A stretch of 64,000 bases of DNA from Herbihabitans rhizosphaerae (lineage in GTDB: Bacteria; Actinomycetota; Actinomycetes; Mycobacteriales; Pseudonocardiaceae). The notes beneath the pieces are model-generated. The model did not search any database. It was given only the letters and a program-made list of their open reading frames with translations, and was not told where the DNA came from. Made by a program: the position numbers and the translations under genes. Shown piece by piece: positions 1-7,905 of the stretch. The stretch is taken from the NCBI RefSeq assembly GCF_004216555.1, contig NZ_SGWQ01000002.1:341219-405218 (forward strand). Reading direction: 5' to 3'. Numbering within the stretch: position 1 is the stretch's first letter; each line of letters starts with the position of its first letter.

Positions 1-116
1 GGCAGTCGCGTCAGCAGGTCGAGGTTGGTCGGCTGGAGCGCGTCCGCCCAGTGGTCTCGGTACACACCGGCGATCGAGGAGTAGTACGAGCTGAGCTTCC
101 GCACCGGCGCCGACAT
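1..116 (-). CDS. Possible class I SAM-dependent methyltransferase, N-terminal fragment
   Basis: An open frame starts at an ATG (complement of 114-116) and runs off the left edge of the window. The 38 visible residues (MSAPVRKLSSYY...) resemble the leader segment that precedes the SAM-binding motif in class I methyltransferases, but no SAM motif is inside the window. It lies 7 bp downstream of the DUF397 gene on the same strand and is probably cotranscribed with the XRE/DUF397 pair. The methyltransferase identity is a guess from a short stretch; the frame itself looks real. Confidence 0.4.
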   Translation of the reverse strand, partial: MSAPVRKLSSYYSSIAGVYRDHWADALQPTNLDLLTRL

Positions 117-123
117 GTGGCGG

Positions 124-324
124 CTAGGCCGGCGCGCCTGGCGTGACCGAGCCGACGAACGCGTGCCACTGTTCGGGTGCGAAGGAGAAGGCCGGCCCGG
201 TCGGGTCCTTCGAGTCCCGCACCCCGACGAACCGGTCGGTGATCCGAACCTCGACGCAGCCTTCGCTCGCGCCTGCGCTGCGGGTGCTCTTGAACCAGCC
301 GGTGTCATGAACCACGAAAGTCAT
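124..324 (-). CDS. DUF397 domain protein, partner of the XRE regulator
   Basis: A 66-residue protein that is almost entirely a DUF397 domain: an N-terminal GWFKSTRS block, CVEVRI, then VRDSKDPTGP and a final F-x3-W-x2-F segment. DUF397 proteins in actinobacteria are usually encoded directly after an XRE/DUF5753 regulator and probably act with it; the biochemical role is unclear in general. Its start overlaps the end of the upstream regulator gene by 4 nt, so translation is probably coupled. The same arrangement occurs again at 56.5-57.5 kb in this window. Confidence 0.85.
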   Translation of the reverse strand: MTFVVHDTGWFKSTRSAGASEGCVEVRITDRFVGVRDSKDPTGPAFSFAPEQWHAFVGSVTPGAPA

Positions 325-1193
325 TCAAATAGCTCTTTCTCAACCCGCTCAATGAACCTCCTCGACTCTACACGGCTCAACGCGAGTTCCCAGACGCGAT
401 AGAACGCCCGCGACATGGCCGTGGTGTCCGCCTCGTCGTCGTAGTAGATGGCCGGACCCGGCACCGCTGGGGAGTAGCCGACCGGCGTGGCACGGTCACC
501 GAAGCCGAAGTACCAGAGTCCGGTGCCGCGGACCGGATTCCCGTACGTGTCGTTAGGCAGCACGCGCACGGTGAGGTCCCGGTTTTCCTTGAACAGGGCC
601 AGGATGTGGCGTAGTTGCTCGCGCATGGCCTCGGTGCTGCCCATGTTCGCGCGCAACGCGTCCTCGGTGACGACGATGCGCACGATGCGCTGGTCGGGTG
701 GATCGAGCAACCGGCGCTGGCGCTCGATCCGGAAGGCGAGCCGATCCTCGCCCTCCTGCGTCGACGGCTCCCACCACACGCCCTCGCACTCGGCCAAGAT
801 CGCCTTCATGTACAGCGGGGACTGCAGCAAGCCGGGGATGATCCCGGTCTCGAACCAGTTGATCTCGGTGGCGCTGGCCTCCAGATCGGCGAACCGCTGG
901 TAGGCGTCGGGCAGATGATCCACGTACACCCGGCGCTTCTGGCGGTGTCGGGCCTGGGCGCCCAACTCGAGCACGGTGGATCGCTCCTCGCCGGTCACGT
1001 CGTAGCAGTCGAGCAGCTTCGCCAGGTCTTCCTGGCTGATGGTCGCCTTGCCGTCCTCCAGTTCGATGATCCGTGACCGGACCTTGCCCACCGCGTCGGC
1101 GGCCGCCTGCTGGGTCTTTCCGGCTTCGTCGCGGAGCCGGCGCAGGGTGAGTCCCAGTTGCCGGCGCTCGAATGTCGGACGTGCCTGCCCCAC
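321..1193 (-). CDS. XRE-family helix-turn-helix regulator with DUF5753 domain
   Basis: A 290-residue protein. Residues about 12-65 form an XRE-type helix-turn-helix (RRLRDEAGKTQQAAADAVG, then SRIIELEDGKATIS), followed by a DUF5753 domain from about residue 95 to the end (INWFETGIIPGLLQSP). This is the standard actinobacterial DNA-binding partner of DUF397 proteins. The GTG start has a good ribosome-binding site, GGAGG, 7 nt upstream. It is transcribed away from the 86-aa/radical SAM operon; the two tandem palindromes in the shared intergenic region are its most likely operator, which is an inference. Confidence 0.88.
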   Translation of the reverse strand: MGQARPTFERRQLGLTLRRLRDEAGKTQQAAADAVGKVRSRIIELEDGKATISQEDLAKLLDCYDVTGEERSTVLELGAQARHRQKRRVYVDHLPDAYQRFADLEASATEINWFETGIIPGLLQSPLYMKAILAECEGVWWEPSTQEGEDRLAFRIERQRRLLDPPDQRIVRIVVTEDALRANMGSTEAMREQLRHILALFKENRDLTVRVLPNDTYGNPVRGTGLWYFGFGDRATPVGYSPAVPGPAIYYDDEADTTAMSRAFYRVWELALSRVESRRFIERVEKELFE

Positions 1194-1244
1194 CGTTCAA
1201 CCTCCAGATCAACGACGTCACCCGATCGGACGTTTGCGCTATGC

Positions 1245-1282
1245 CCGACAGTCGGCCTAGTCTTCCTCCGACAGTCGGGCTA
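1245..1282. promoter_or_regulatory. Tandem palindromic operator candidate between XRE gene and radical SAM operon
   Basis: The perfect palindrome CCGACAGTCGG occurs twice, at 1245-1255 and 1268-1278. Each copy is followed by (C/G)CTA, so 15-bp units repeat with a 23-bp period, about two helical turns. The second copy abuts a TAACCT sequence (1281-1286) that could be a -10 box for the rightward operon. Position and symmetry suggest a dimeric repressor binding twice on one DNA face; the divergent XRE protein is the obvious candidate. No binding data are implied. Confidence 0.55.
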
Positions 1283-1303
1283 ACCTTATCGGGAGGAACA
1301 ACA

Positions 1304-1564
1304 ATGGCTCTGTACCGCCACGCCGAAGTGTCCGTGGAGTCCTGGGTGGAGATGGCCGAGGGCGTATCGGTGTCCTACGACGTCGACCACCTCAACGATC
1401 AGGCCACCCTCTACTTTGGACACGATCGCGACTACGTACTGACCCTCGGCCGGAGCAACCTCGAAGTGCTGATCTCCCTGGCCGGCCAAGCGGTCGGCGA
1501 CCTTCAGGTGGAGGACGGCGAGTCCGGTGACGAACCCGTTGAGGCACAAGGAAAACCCTCGTGA
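1304..1564 (+). CDS. Small protein of unknown function, first gene of radical SAM operon
   Basis: An 86-residue acidic protein, starting at an ATG preceded by GGGAGG at 1291-1296. A longer frame runs upstream without a plausible start. The body (residues about 1-66) looks globular and beta-rich (VSVSYDVDHLNDQATLYFG), and the tail is a flexible acidic stretch. It has no cysteines and no leader/core architecture, so it does not look like a usual ribosomal-peptide precursor, although its place directly before a radical SAM gene makes a substrate or partner role worth testing. Its TGA stop overlaps the GTG start of the radical SAM gene by 4 nt. I do not recognise the family. Confidence 0.7.
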   Translation: MALYRHAEVSVESWVEMAEGVSVSYDVDHLNDQATLYFGHDRDYVLTLGRSNLEVLISLAGQAVGDLQVEDGESGDEPVEAQGKPS

Positions 1565-2358
1565 ACGAGCTGCGGTTCGCCTGGCTGGAGATCACCGGGA
1601 AATGTCAACTGCGGTGCGGTCACTGCTACGCCAGTTCCGGGCCGAGCGGGACGGATGGCTCGATGTCGCCGAGCGATTGGACACGAGTGATCACTGAGGT
1701 TTCTCGACTTGGTGGCCGGATGGTGCAGTTCATCGGCGGTGAACCGACACTGCATCGTTCTCTTCCAGATCTGGTGAACCACGCGCTGGAAGTCGGCCTG
1801 GAGGTGGAGGTGTTCAGCAACCTCGTGCACATATCGTCCCAGCTATGGGAAGTCTTCGCGCGACCGGGTGTGCGATTGGCGACCAGCTACTACAGCGTCG
1901 ATGCCGCCGAGCATGCCGCGATCACACGACACGCGAGCAGCCACGTTCGGACCAGACGCAACATCGTCGAGGCATTGCGCCGATCCATTCCATTGCGGGT
2001 GGGCTTGATCGACGTCAAGGACGGTCAGGGTATCGAGGGGGCATACGAGGAGTTGGCCGCGCTCGGTGTACGTGAGATTGGAATCGATCGTGCCCGTCAG
2101 GTCGGACGTGGCGCGCGTGGCCAGACATCCGGCGTCGAGCAGCTATGCGGCAACTGCGGGCGAGGACAAATTGCCATCGCGCCAGACGGTTCAGTCTGGC
2201 CGTGCGTGTTCTCGCGCTGGCTGTCGGTAGGCAATGTGCGACAGGCGTTGTTGTCCGAGATCATTACTGGGTCAGCGATGATCGACACCAGCGAGCATCT
2301 CGTGGCTCACTTCGACCGTAGGGTTCGCTCGGCTCCGTGTGTTCCGACCGAGTACTGA
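1561..2358 (+). CDS. Radical SAM protein with short SPASM-like C-terminus
   Basis: A 265-residue radical SAM enzyme. C15, C19 and C22 form the CxxxCxxC [4Fe-4S] motif (GKCQLRCGHCYA), followed by the SAM-contacting GGEPT motif near residue 60. The C-terminal part has LCGNCGRGQIAIAPDG and a further Cys in WPCVFSRW, resembling an abbreviated SPASM/Twitch auxiliary-cluster region. Radical SAM proteins of this layout often modify peptides or proteins, but no substrate is evident. The GTG start overlaps the stop of the 86-aa gene (GTGA). Base composition is clearly less GC-rich than in flanking housekeeping genes, which suggests acquisition by transfer. Confidence 0.85.
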   Translation: MNELRFAWLEITGKCQLRCGHCYASSGPSGTDGSMSPSDWTRVITEVSRLGGRMVQFIGGEPTLHRSLPDLVNHALEVGLEVEVFSNLVHISSQLWEVFARPGVRLATSYYSVDAAEHAAITRHASSHVRTRRNIVEALRRSIPLRVGLIDVKDGQGIEGAYEELAALGVREIGIDRARQVGRGARGQTSGVEQLCGNCGRGQIAIAPDGSVWPCVFSRWLSVGNVRQALLSEIITGSAMIDTSEHLVAHFDRRVRSAPCVPTEY

Positions 2359-2371
2359 CCGAGGGAGTCCA

Positions 2372-3106
2372 ATGCTGGTTCACCGTGCGCGCGTGCATGA
2401 GCCCCTCGCGGCGGCGGAGCGGAGTTGGCCGTTTGACGTGCCGTGCGTGGCCGAATTGATCGAGAGCGGCATGTCGTTCTCGAAGCCAATCACCTTTCTG
2501 GTCGGGGAGAATGGCTCCGGTAAGTCGACGTTGATCGAAGCGTTCGCCGAAGCGTACGGGCTGGACTCCCGCGGCGGGCGGGCTGGTAGAAAGTACGGAA
2601 ATGATCGGCCGAAAACGCTTTTGGGTCAAGTGCTGACCCTGGACTCGACCGCGGAGGGCGCCCGGCAACGAGGCGGTCCGCGTGGCAAGAAGAAGGGATA
2701 CTTTCTCCGCGCCGAGACGGCCTTCGGATTCATGGAGGTCGTCAGCGGAATGGCGGGGTACTGGGACGAGGACACTTCGTCGATGAGCCATGGCGAAGGA
2801 TTCCTCACTGTTTTCGACTCAATGTTCCGAGAGCCTGGACTCTATCTGATGGATGAGCCGGAAGCGGCGCTGTCGTTCCAATCCTGTCTCCAACTGGTGG
2901 GCTTGATGCATCGACTCGGCCGCAGTGGAGCGCAGGTAATTTGTGCTACCCACTCGCCGATTCTGGCGTCCACGCCGGACGCTGAGATAATCGAGATTGG
3001 TGACCACGGCTTTCGTTCGGCTAACTGGGACCAGCTTGAGATCGTGGCCAACTGGCGGCGCTACATGAACGATCCGTCCTTCTATCTTCGCCATCTTGTC
3101 CCGTGA
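2372..3106 (+). CDS. AAA/ABC-type ATPase (COG3910-like)
   Basis: A 244-residue soluble ATPase. The Walker A motif is GENGSGKST near residue 50, a signature-like SMSHGEGF is near residue 145, the Walker B is LYLMDEPEAAL, and a switch-type ATHSP follows. This is the compact ABC-like AAA fold of predicted ATPases with no transmembrane partner. I chose the ATG at 2372 because GAGGGAG (2361-2367) lies just upstream; an earlier ATG lies inside the radical SAM gene. The stop overlaps the next gene by 4 nt. ATPases of this type occur in defence and in peptide-modification loci; which applies here cannot be told from sequence. Confidence 0.8.
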   Translation: MLVHRARVHEPLAAAERSWPFDVPCVAELIESGMSFSKPITFLVGENGSGKSTLIEAFAEAYGLDSRGGRAGRKYGNDRPKTLLGQVLTLDSTAEGARQRGGPRGKKKGYFLRAETAFGFMEVVSGMAGYWDEDTSSMSHGEGFLTVFDSMFREPGLYLMDEPEAALSFQSCLQLVGLMHRLGRSGAQVICATHSPILASTPDAEIIEIGDHGFRSANWDQLEIVANWRRYMNDPSFYLRHLVP

Positions 3107-3963
3107 CCTCCGATATGACGTCCGACGAGGCCGACGCGGAGTTTCGCGATTGGATGCGCGACAATCTGACCAGGGCGGCCAAACATTTCGGGGTGACCGT
3201 CAGCGGACAGCCGGTGTTCGGATGGCTGGACCGATCGATCAGTGTCGCGGTGCGAAAGGGCGGCGCGGACCGGTGGCTACGGGTGGTCTCCGAGGACCCA
3301 AAATGGGTTCACCTGGACTTCTGGAAAGGTAACCGCGACTCTAACAACATCATAGACATACCAAAGCCAATCGTGCTCGCGTCGTTTGAATGGGACGAGC
3401 ATCGCAGACAGCGGGCCGAATTGATGACGCGATTGCCTGGCCGGCCGTGTTCTTCGACGGATGTGTTACGTACGGACATTCCATTGTCTTCGCAATGGTG
3501 GTCACAGTTGCGGCGTGCGCTCTCTGTCCTGTCTCGGACGCCGACCGGGCGCGTCAACGTTGATCAGAACAAAGTGGACCAGCGCGTTCATGCCGCATTC
3601 GGAGAACACGTCAACATCAAGGTCGAGCAGTGGGAGACCGCCCATGGTGATCTTCACTGGGGGAACCTGTTCCGTCCGCGATTGGGCATTGTCGACTGGG
3701 AGCACTGGGGGAGAGCGCCAGCCGGAACCGATGCGGCGACGTTGTACTGCTACAGCTTGTTGGCCCCATCCACGGCCCGTGCGTTGCACGATGTTTTCGC
3801 TGATGTGCTCGATTCGCCGGCCGGTCAAGTCGCCCAGCTCTACGTCATCGCTCGGTTGTCGCACCGCGCTCGACGCGGAGAGCATCCGGACCTCGTCGAA
3901 CCCCTTGCCAACCACGCGCGGTCGCTCCTCGGCGATCCCGGTCAGCCTATGCCCGGCCCTTGA
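3103..3963 (+). CDS. Kinase-fold phosphotransferase (aminoglycoside/choline-kinase-like)
   Basis: A 286-residue protein. The C-terminal half has the catalytic loop [10 protein letters not shown] (Brenner-type HxDxxxxN) followed by GIVDWEHWG, the metal-binding aspartate motif of the APH/choline kinase superfamily. The N-lobe is divergent and I cannot place its lysine confidently. The GTG start overlaps the ATPase stop by 4 nt, which makes it the fourth gene of a coupled operon. GC content falls to roughly 45 percent by hand count over 3301-3360, unusual for this genome. The substrate is unknown: small molecule, or the peptide handled by the radical SAM enzyme. The 3' end overlaps convergent smpB by 17 bp. 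Confidence 0.72.
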   Translation: MTSDMTSDEADAEFRDWMRDNLTRAAKHFGVTVSGQPVFGWLDRSISVAVRKGGADRWLRVVSEDPKWVHLDFWKGNRDSNNIIDIPKPIVLASFEWDEHRRQRAELMTRLPGRPCSSTDVLRTDIPLSSQWWSQLRRALSVLSRTPTGRVNVDQNKVDQRVHAAFGEHVNIKVEQWETAHGDLHWGNLFRPRLGIVDWEHWGRAPAGTDAATLYCYSLLAPSTARALHDVFADVLDSPAGQVAQLYVIARLSHRARRGEHPDLVEPLANHARSLLGDPGQPMPGP

Positions 3964-4423
3964 GTTGCCAGCCGATGCCGCGCGCCATCTGCCGCTCGGC
4001 GTCGCGTTTGGCGATCGCCTGCCGTTTGTCCCAGGTCCGCTTGCCCTTGGCCAATGCCAGCTCCACCTTGACGTACCCGTTGGCGAAGTACAGCGCCATC
4101 GGCACCAGGGTCAGCCCGCTGTCCGCGATGCGGCCGGCGATCTTGTCGATCTCCTTGCGGTGCAGCAGGAGCTTGCGGGTGCGGCGTGGCGCGTGGTTGG
4201 TCCACGAGCCGTAGGCGTACTCGGCGATGTGCAGCCCGTGCAGCCAGACCTCGCCGCCGTCCACGATCGCGAACGCGTCGGCCAGCGACGCGCGCCCGAG
4301 CCGCAGGCTCTTCACCTCGGTGCCGGCCAGCGCGATGCCCGCCTCGTAGGTGTCCAGGATCGTGTAGTCGTGCCGCGCGCGACGGTTCGACGCGATCACA
4401 CCTGGTGTGCCTCGCTTTCCCAC
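3947..4423 (-). CDS. smpB: SsrA (tmRNA)-binding protein SmpB
   Basis: A 158-residue protein with the classic SmpB signature: [29 protein letters not shown], the HIAEY motif, and a basic C-terminal tail ([21 protein letters not shown]) that inserts into the ribosome with tmRNA. Its role is trans-translation rescue of stalled ribosomes. I chose the GTG at 4423, giving an N-terminus MGKRGTPG; the frame stays open upstream without a better start. In actinobacteria smpB often follows ftsE/ftsX and precedes ssrA; neither is visible here, because the downstream neighbour is the convergent accessory operon. Confidence 0.96.
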   Translation of the reverse strand: MGKRGTPGVIASNRRARHDYTILDTYEAGIALAGTEVKSLRLGRASLADAFAIVDGGEVWLHGLHIAEYAYGSWTNHAPRRTRKLLLHRKEIDKIAGRIADSGLTLVPMALYFANGYVKVELALAKGKRTWDKRQAIAKRDAERQMARGIGWQLKGRA

Positions 4424-4485
4424 CCGTTCGACACTAGTGCCCGCACTCGGTGAACCGCGGATGTCGATGGTGGAAAGTCTTCCAA

Positions 4486-4536
4486 TTGGCGGTGTTTCTC
4501 GCCAAGGTTGTTCCTCGAACATGGTCCGTGAACAAC
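4486..4536. promoter_or_regulatory. Two inverted repeats in the leader of the peptidoglycan-binding protein gene
   Basis: The 126-bp gap between smpB and the rightward gene holds TTGGCG...CGCCAA (4486-4505, 8-nt loop) and GTTGTTC...GAACAAC (4508-4536, 15-nt loop). Both fall upstream of the GGAGGT ribosome-binding site. They could be an operator or RNA hairpins. I compared the region with the c-di-AMP (ydaO) riboswitch that often precedes actinobacterial cell-wall hydrolases and did not find its conserved core. Confidence 0.35.
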
Positions 4537-4549
4537 ACGGAGGTGACAG

Positions 4550-5398
4550 ATGAGTACGAGCAAGCTGGGTGCGCTCCGCATCCTGCTCCCCGTCGCGCTC
4601 GTCGTCGGGGTGATCACTGCTGGCGCGACCGCCGCGACCGGTGCTCCCGACCAGGCGAACGCCGCGCCCGCGGTCGACATGGAACGGGTGGTCGTGCAGG
4701 CGCACGTCGAGCCCACCCTCGGGCAGACCGATCTGCCCGGCGACGACAGCGTCAAGGTCGTGCAGGAGGCGCTGAAGGCCAAGGGGCACGAGACGAAGGT
4801 GGACGGCTGGTTCGGCTCGGAGACCCGCGGCGCCTACTCGGCGTGGCAGAAGAGCCTCGGCCACTCGGGCAACGGCGCCAACGGGATTCCCGGGCCGGGT
4901 TCGCTGGCCAAGCTCGGCGAGGGCCGGTTCACCATCGACCGCAAGATCGACGTCGGCGGTCAGACCACCCACGACGGGCACACGGTCAACAAGCGCACGT
5001 CCGACATGCTGACCGAGGCCGATGGCAAGCTGAGCTGGGGCATCGACGTGACGCAGGGTTCGTACCGGCCGTGCTCCGGCGCGTCGTCCTGCACGCACAA
5101 CGGCGGCGGCGCGGTGGACATCGCGGCCGAGAGTCTCAGCACCACTCAGCGCTGGGAGACCGTGAAGGCGCTGCGACAGGTGGGCTTCGCGGCCTGGTTG
5201 CGCACCCCGGATCAGGCCAACTGGCCGTACCACATCCACGCGATCGCGGTGGCCGACACCGACGTGCACGTGGAGGCGGCCGCGCAGGTGGCCGACTACC
5301 ACGCCGGCCGCAACGGCCTGGCCAGCCACGCGCCCGACAACACCCCACAGGAGTACCGCGTCCCCTTCACCTGGTGGGAACAGTACAAGCGCGGCTAG
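4550..5398 (+). CDS. Secreted peptidoglycan-binding protein with M15-like peptidase domain
   Basis: A 282-residue exported protein. Residues 1-35 are a signal peptide (positive start, hydrophobic [18 protein letters not shown]). Residues about 60-125 form a PG_binding_1 domain ([29 protein letters not shown]). The C-terminal half contains [21 protein letters not shown] and WPYHIHAI, an arrangement typical of secreted actinobacterial D,D-carboxypeptidase-like (M15) domains whose His/Asp residues bind zinc. The ATG follows GGAGGTGACAG. It probably acts in cell-wall remodelling outside the membrane. The TAG stop shares a CTAG tetranucleotide with the convergent gene. Confidence 0.82.
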   Translation: MSTSKLGALRILLPVALVVGVITAGATAATGAPDQANAAPAVDMERVVVQAHVEPTLGQTDLPGDDSVKVVQEALKAKGHETKVDGWFGSETRGAYSAWQKSLGHSGNGANGIPGPGSLAKLGEGRFTIDRKIDVGGQTTHDGHTVNKRTSDMLTEADGKLSWGIDVTQGSYRPCSGASSCTHNGGGAVDIAAESLSTTQRWETVKALRQVGFAAWLRTPDQANWPYHIHAIAVADTDVHVEAAAQVADYHAGRNGLASHAPDNTPQEYRVPFTWWEQYKRG

Positions 5399-6585
5399 TT
5401 CCAGGTGTTGCACGCGGAGAGCTGGCGGGACTGGAAACCCTTGTCCAGCCAGCTCTTCGCGTCCGCTGGAGCGTCCATAGTGGACAGACGGTCGCGGATC
5501 TCACGGGTGATGTTGGCGTCCACCGCGCCCTGGTTCTGCATCGCGCCGGCGGTGATCCCGGCCATGCAGGTGGCCTGCAGGCGGTACCGGCGCTCCAGAT
5601 CCGCCGGCTGGCCGCCCTGCGCCTTCGCGGTCAGATACGCGGCGGTCAACCCGCTGGCCTCCTGCACGGCGTGCGCGTACTCGCGCAGCAGCACGGCGAA
5701 GTACCGGCCGGGGAAGCGGCCGTTGCCCTCGACGTCGCGCAGGTAGGTCGGTGACAGGTACACCGTCGCCCGGCACACGCGCGGCGGGTCGGTCGGCTTC
5801 AACGGAGTGCCGCACGCTTCCGTCGGCTGTCCACTTTGGACGATCACCAGGTTCACGGTGGCCGCCGGGAGCCCGGCCGAGGCCAGCACCGGGCGCCACG
5901 CCGCGTCCGCGCATGTCTTGCCGGCCTGGTGGAACGGCGGCTGGTCGTCCGGGTTGAACCGGGGGAGCGGGCAGGCCAGCGGTGACATCGCGACCGACGC
6001 GGTGGACAGCGGGTGCGCCGCCAGCGTCTGCAAGGGGTTGACCGGAGGCGCGGCCGGTGTGGTCGTCGGCGGCGCGACCGTGGTGGGGAGCACGGTCGTG
6101 GTGATCGGGACCTCGGTGGTCGGCAGCGGGGCGAGCGAGGGGGTCGACTCCTCGGTCGTGGCGGGCGGCGGTGCCGGCTGCGGCTGCGCGTTGTCGTCGT
6201 CCGCGCCACGAAGCACCGCCCAGACGATCAGCCCGGCGACACCCAGCACCCCGATCACGGCGAGGACGATCGCGGCGATCCGCCGGCCGGACGGTCCGTG
6301 CTTCGGCTCCGGCGCGTACACCGGCCCGAACCCGCTGGTATTCGACGGCGGGTACCACGGCTGTGGCGCCTCCACCGGCTGATCCATCGGCGCGTACGGC
6401 GTCACGGGCTGGGTCAGGTCCGACGGCGGCACTCGCTGGGTCTGCTCGTCCGGCCCGCCCGGAATGCGCTGAGTGTCCTCGTTGGACGGCGGGTTGATCG
6501 ACACCGTCTGGGTCTCGTCGGACGAAGGGTCCGGAACGTTCACCCGCTGTGTGACTTCCGGCTCGTCGTCGTCGGGTGTCGTCAT
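5395..6585 (-). CDS. Membrane-anchored neutral zinc metallopeptidase-like protein with degenerate active site
   Basis: A 396-residue protein: a Pro/Thr/Gln-rich cytoplasmic N-terminus, one transmembrane helix at about 103-125, a Pro/Thr-rich linker, then a YpfJ/KPN_01571-like metallopeptidase domain. In that family the zinc motif is HEYxHxVQ and a later ELQAD supplies another ligand. Here the equivalents are REYAHAVQ (about 301-308) and RLQAT (about 335-339), so the first His, the following Glu ligand and the Asp are gone. It is therefore probably a non-catalytic pseudopeptidase. The ATG at 6585 is preceded by GAGGTGGG; an upstream in-frame ATG lacks a site. It shares a CTAG stop overlap with the previous gene. 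Confidence 0.75.
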   Translation of the reverse strand: MTTPDDDEPEVTQRVNVPDPSSDETQTVSINPPSNEDTQRIPGGPDEQTQRVPPSDLTQPVTPYAPMDQPVEAPQPWYPPSNTSGFGPVYAPEPKHGPSGRRIAAIVLAVIGVLGVAGLIVWAVLRGADDDNAQPQPAPPPATTEESTPSLAPLPTTEVPITTTVLPTTVAPPTTTPAAPPVNPLQTLAAHPLSTASVAMSPLACPLPRFNPDDQPPFHQAGKTCADAAWRPVLASAGLPAATVNLVIVQSGQPTEACGTPLKPTDPPRVCRATVYLSPTYLRDVEGNGRFPGRYFAVLLREYAHAVQEASGLTAAYLTAKAQGGQPADLERRYRLQATCMAGITAGAMQNQGAVDANITREIRDRLSTMDAPADAKSWLDKGFQSRQLSACNTWN

Positions 6586-6663
6586 CCCACCTCGCCATGA
6601 TCCCCGTGTGCACACGAGACGTTACTCGCGCGATGCGGAGCGCGCCTCTGCGAGGATCACCGT

Positions 6664-7905
6664 GTGCGCACCGTGCTCGGCCCCCTGATCAGCCCGTCGA
6701 CGTACCGGCGGTGGGCTTACCTGATCATGGGCGGGGCGCTGCTGGTGCCGTTCGTGCTGCTGGCGATCTTCATGGTGCCGCTGACGCTGCCGGCCGGGAG
6801 CGAGGCGACGCCGGTGCTGTCGCTGGTGCTGCTCGTATTGCTGTTCTGCGTACTGGTGCTGGTGTCGTTCATTCCGGCGGTGCGGCTGGTGGAGGCGACG
6901 GCGGCGCGCGAGCTGTTGGGCGAGCGGGTGCCGGCGGCGGGCGAGCGTGGTCCGCTGACCTGGCCGGCGCGGTGGCGTTCGGCCGGCTGGTTCGCCACCC
7001 ATCTGCTGCTCGGCGGCGTGGTCAGCGTTCTGACGCTGACCGTGCCACCGGTCGCGGTCGTGCTGGTGCCGGCGCCGTTCACCGGGCGGGTCTCGCTGCT
7101 GGGTTCCTCGTGGACGGTCACCAAGGGCTGGGCCGGCGCCTGGCTGCCGCTGCTCGGCGTGGCGGTGCTCGCCGGGCTCGTCGCGCTGGTGCTGGTGGCG
7201 TCCTCGCTGTTGATCAGGATCGCGCCGTTCCTGCTCGGGCCGACCGCCACGGAGCGACTGGCCGAGGTGCGGCGGCAGGCCGAGCGGCTCGCGCAGCGCA
7301 ACCGGCTGGCGCGCGAGCTGCACGACTCGGTCGGGCACGCGTTGAGCATCGTGACCATCCAGGCCAGCGCCGCGTCCCGGGTACTCGACGGCGACCGGGA
7401 GTTCGTGCGCACCGCGCTGACCGCGATCGAGGAGTCGGCCCGCGGCGCGCTCGCCGATCTCGATCACGTGCTCGGCGTGCTGCGTGCCGAGTCGGACGAG
7501 CCGCGTGACACCGCGCCGACCCGTACGCTGGCCGACCTGGACGACCTGCTGGAGCGCACCCGCGCGGCCGGCGTCCCGGTCGAGTCCACTGTGGACGGTG
7601 ACATCGGCGCCGTGCCGCCGGCGGTGTCCCGCGAGGCGTACCGGATCGCGCAGGAATGCCTGACCAACGCGGCCAAGCACGCCGGTAGGGTGCCGGTCAC
7701 GCTGCGGCTGACGGTGGACATCGGCGAACTGCGACTGGACGTGGTGAATCCGCTGTCGCACAAGGAGAACACGGCCGGCGGCGGGCGCGGGCTGGGTGGC
7801 ATGCGGGAGCGCGTGACCGTGCTCAGCGGGCGGTTCGAAGCAGGCGAGACGGACGGGGAGTGGCGGGTTTCGGTCGCGATCCCGCTGACGATGGAGTGGG
7901 CATGA
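6664..7905 (+). CDS. Sensor histidine kinase, NarL/DesK type (HisKA_3)
   Basis: A 413-residue membrane kinase. About four to five hydrophobic helices occupy residues 15-195, followed by a coiled-coil linker, the phospho-acceptor motif RELHDSVGHAL (His near 220), and a HATPase_c domain with ECLTNAAKHA and GRGLGGMRERV. The GTG start is probably leaderless or weakly led. The stop overlaps the response-regulator start by 4 nt (ATGA). A perfect copy of the dispersed palindrome sits at 7584-7596, read as STVD. The signal is unknown. Confidence 0.92.
   Translation: MRTVLGPLISPSTYRRWAYLIMGGALLVPFVLLAIFMVPLTLPAGSEATPVLSLVLLVLLFCVLVLVSFIPAVRLVEATAARELLGERVPAAGERGPLTWPARWRSAGWFATHLLLGGVVSVLTLTVPPVAVVLVPAPFTGRVSLLGSSWTVTKGWAGAWLPLLGVAVLAGLVALVLVASSLLIRIAPFLLGPTATERLAEVRRQAERLAQRNRLARELHDSVGHALSIVTIQASAASRVLDGDREFVRTALTAIEESARGALADLDHVLGVLRAESDEPRDTAPTRTLADLDDLLERTRAAGVPVESTVDGDIGAVPPAVSREAYRIAQECLTNAAKHAGRVPVTLRLTVDIGELRLDVVNPLSHKENTAGGGRGLGGMRERVTVLSGRFEAGETDGEWRVSVAIPLTMEWA
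7584..7596. repeat. Dispersed palindrome GTCCACTGTGGAC, perfect copy 1
   Basis: A perfect 13-bp palindrome inside the histidine kinase gene, read in frame as Ser-Thr-Val-Asp. It is one of eight perfect copies in the window. Confidence 0.85.

Noticed and set aside
4424-4549. Possible c-di-AMP (ydaO) riboswitch before a cell-wall hydrolase gene
   Set aside because: Inverted repeats exist, but the conserved ydaO core segments are not seen and the region is short.
3950-4550. tmRNA gene next to smpB
   Set aside because: No GGGG...CCACCA tRNA-like ends or tag-coding stretch flanking smpB.
4424-5413. Upstream extension of the smpB frame to about 488 codons
   Set aside because: The extra N-terminus lies opposite the peptidoglycan-binding protein gene and has no domain; SmpB is normally about 155-160 residues.
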